DNA from: Fervidifonticultor_A sp037443565
GTDB lineage: Bacteria; Sysuimicrobiota; Sysuimicrobiia; Sysuimicrobiales; Humicultoraceae
Length of the DNA stretch: 64,000 bases
Assembly: GCA_037443565.1 (NCBI GenBank)
Contig: JBBIOB010000001.1
Span: 62,001-126,000 of the forward strand
Direction of reading: 5' to 3'
In this document: positions 63,635 to 64,000 of the stretch, in pieces
Numbering within the stretch: the stretch's first letter is position 1
Layout: each line of letters starts with the position of its first letter
Position numbers and translations under genes: made by a program
Notes under the pieces: generated by a model
Database searches by the model: none
The model's input: the letters and a program-made list of their open reading frames with translations, nothing else
What the model was told of the DNA's origin: nothing

Positions 63635-63990
63635 CGTGGCCGGTCCTCCGGATGTCTTCCAGACACCATTTCCAACCTCACCAGTCGCATGCCTCCTCCT
63701 TGGAAGTGGGTGACCCAGGAGCAGGTGTTCCGGCTCTCTTCGGGGACCGGAGGGATCAAGACCTCTTCCAGGTCGGCCAGCCGGCCGGCCTTCCTGGACA
63801 GACGGTAGATCCCGTTGTGGATGCACTCCCGATCGCCGAACTCGCAGATGCCGTCGTGCGTGCCGCCGCACGGTCCGTTCGCCAGTCCCTTCGGACAGGT
63901 CTCCGGGCAGACGTACGCGGTGGCCGGGAGCCGGCAGGAGCCGCACCCCCGGCAGCCGACCAGCGGGCGTTTGATCGCCAGCTCAAGCAT
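63631..63990 (-). CDS. metV: MetV-like / methylene-THF reductase C-terminal cysteine-rich protein
   Basis: A 119-residue (as visible) cysteine-rich protein matching the MTHFR C-terminal domain: GCRGCGSCRLPA, YVCPETCPKGLANGPCGGTH and GICEFGDRECIHNGIYRL. In acetogens and related bacteria MetV partners MetF in methylene-THF reductase and binds Fe-S or zinc. ATG 63990 has no obvious ribosome site before the window edge and the frame is open to base 64000, so the protein may start further upstream. A metF gene would be expected outside the window. Its stop overlaps the next gene's CTG start. Confidence 0.82.
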   Translation of the reverse strand: MLELAIKRPLVGCRGCGSCRLPATAYVCPETCPKGLANGPCGGTHDGICEFGDRECIHNGIYRLSRKAGRLADLEEVLIPPVPEESRNTCSWVTHFQGGGMRLVRLEMVSGRHPEDRPR

Positions 63991-64000
63991 GAGCAGGAAC

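Overview
The window is a very GC-rich bacterial chromosome segment, densely coded, with short intergenic gaps, GTG and probably CTG starts, and no tRNA, rRNA, phage, insertion sequence or CRISPR that I can see. Gene content (several sugar, peptide and polyamine ABC transporters, cyclase-ATPase-TPR regulator, XPB-Bax1 pair, tetrahydrofolate/corrinoid C1 enzymes, bd-like oxidase with a c-heme tail) suggests an uncultivated, metabolically versatile Terrabacteria-type lineage (Chloroflexota, Armatimonadota or a CSP1-3-like group). This placement is inference from gene content only.

Layout. 1-170: end of a PLP enzyme (threonine synthase-like). 205-2767: HpcH-type aldolase, a clan GH-A-like glycosidase and a VapBC module. 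2886-12254 (minus strand): carbohydrate-use cluster with GH4 phospho-glucosidase, PfkB kinase, amidohydrolase, two sugar permeases and a sugar-binding protein; a plus-strand cyclase/NB-ATPase/TPR regulator sits between the binding protein and its permeases. 12341-16050: PatB-like aminotransferase and a large unrecognised protein. 16223-18878: XPB helicase and Bax1-type nuclease. 19029-23168: vWA protein with damaged N-terminus, FdhF/YdeP-type molybdoenzyme and FdhD. 23090-29367: ABC-F ATPase, peroxiredoxin-like protein, aldo/keto reductase, a frameshifted flavin disulfide reductase, xanthine phosphoribosyltransferase and a broken AAA/DUF4143 gene preceded by four 23-bp-period repeats. 29588-33612: TAT-exported sulfite oxidase-like enzyme with a cupredoxin, then small metabolic genes. 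33694-37742: dipeptide-type ABC importer lacking its ATPases, and AlaX. 37722-40818: a methyltransferase and a two-gene bd-like quinol oxidase with a fused cytochrome c domain. 40939-45978: LysE exporter, choline-kinase-like enzyme, a broken hydrolase, aldehyde dehydrogenase and a glutamine amidotransferase. 45990-49881: FbpABC/PotABCD-like ABC importer.

50097-63990 is one minus-strand run of 15 genes. Read in transcription order it begins with a corrinoid C1 module: MetV-like Fe-S/zinc protein, methyl-THF:corrinoid methyltransferase, MetH-activation-like protein, RACE corrinoid-reactivating ATPase, homocysteine methyltransferase, an MtmB-family (monomethylamine methyltransferase) homologue and its corrinoid protein. 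It continues with a Pot-type importer, choline-kinase-like enzyme, MFS carrier and PHP hydrolase. The MtmB homologue is full length but carries isoleucine where MtmB has pyrrolysine, and hydrophobic residues where MtmB has its active-site glutamates. I consider this the most interesting system here: a demethylation pathway of unknown substrate that appears to import a methylated amine-like compound, move the methyl to corrinoid and then to tetrahydrofolate.

Several genes are disrupted by single frameshifts or internal deletions (flavin reductase, AAA/DUF4143, vWA, alpha/beta hydrolase). This could be real decay or assembly error in a metagenome-type sequence.
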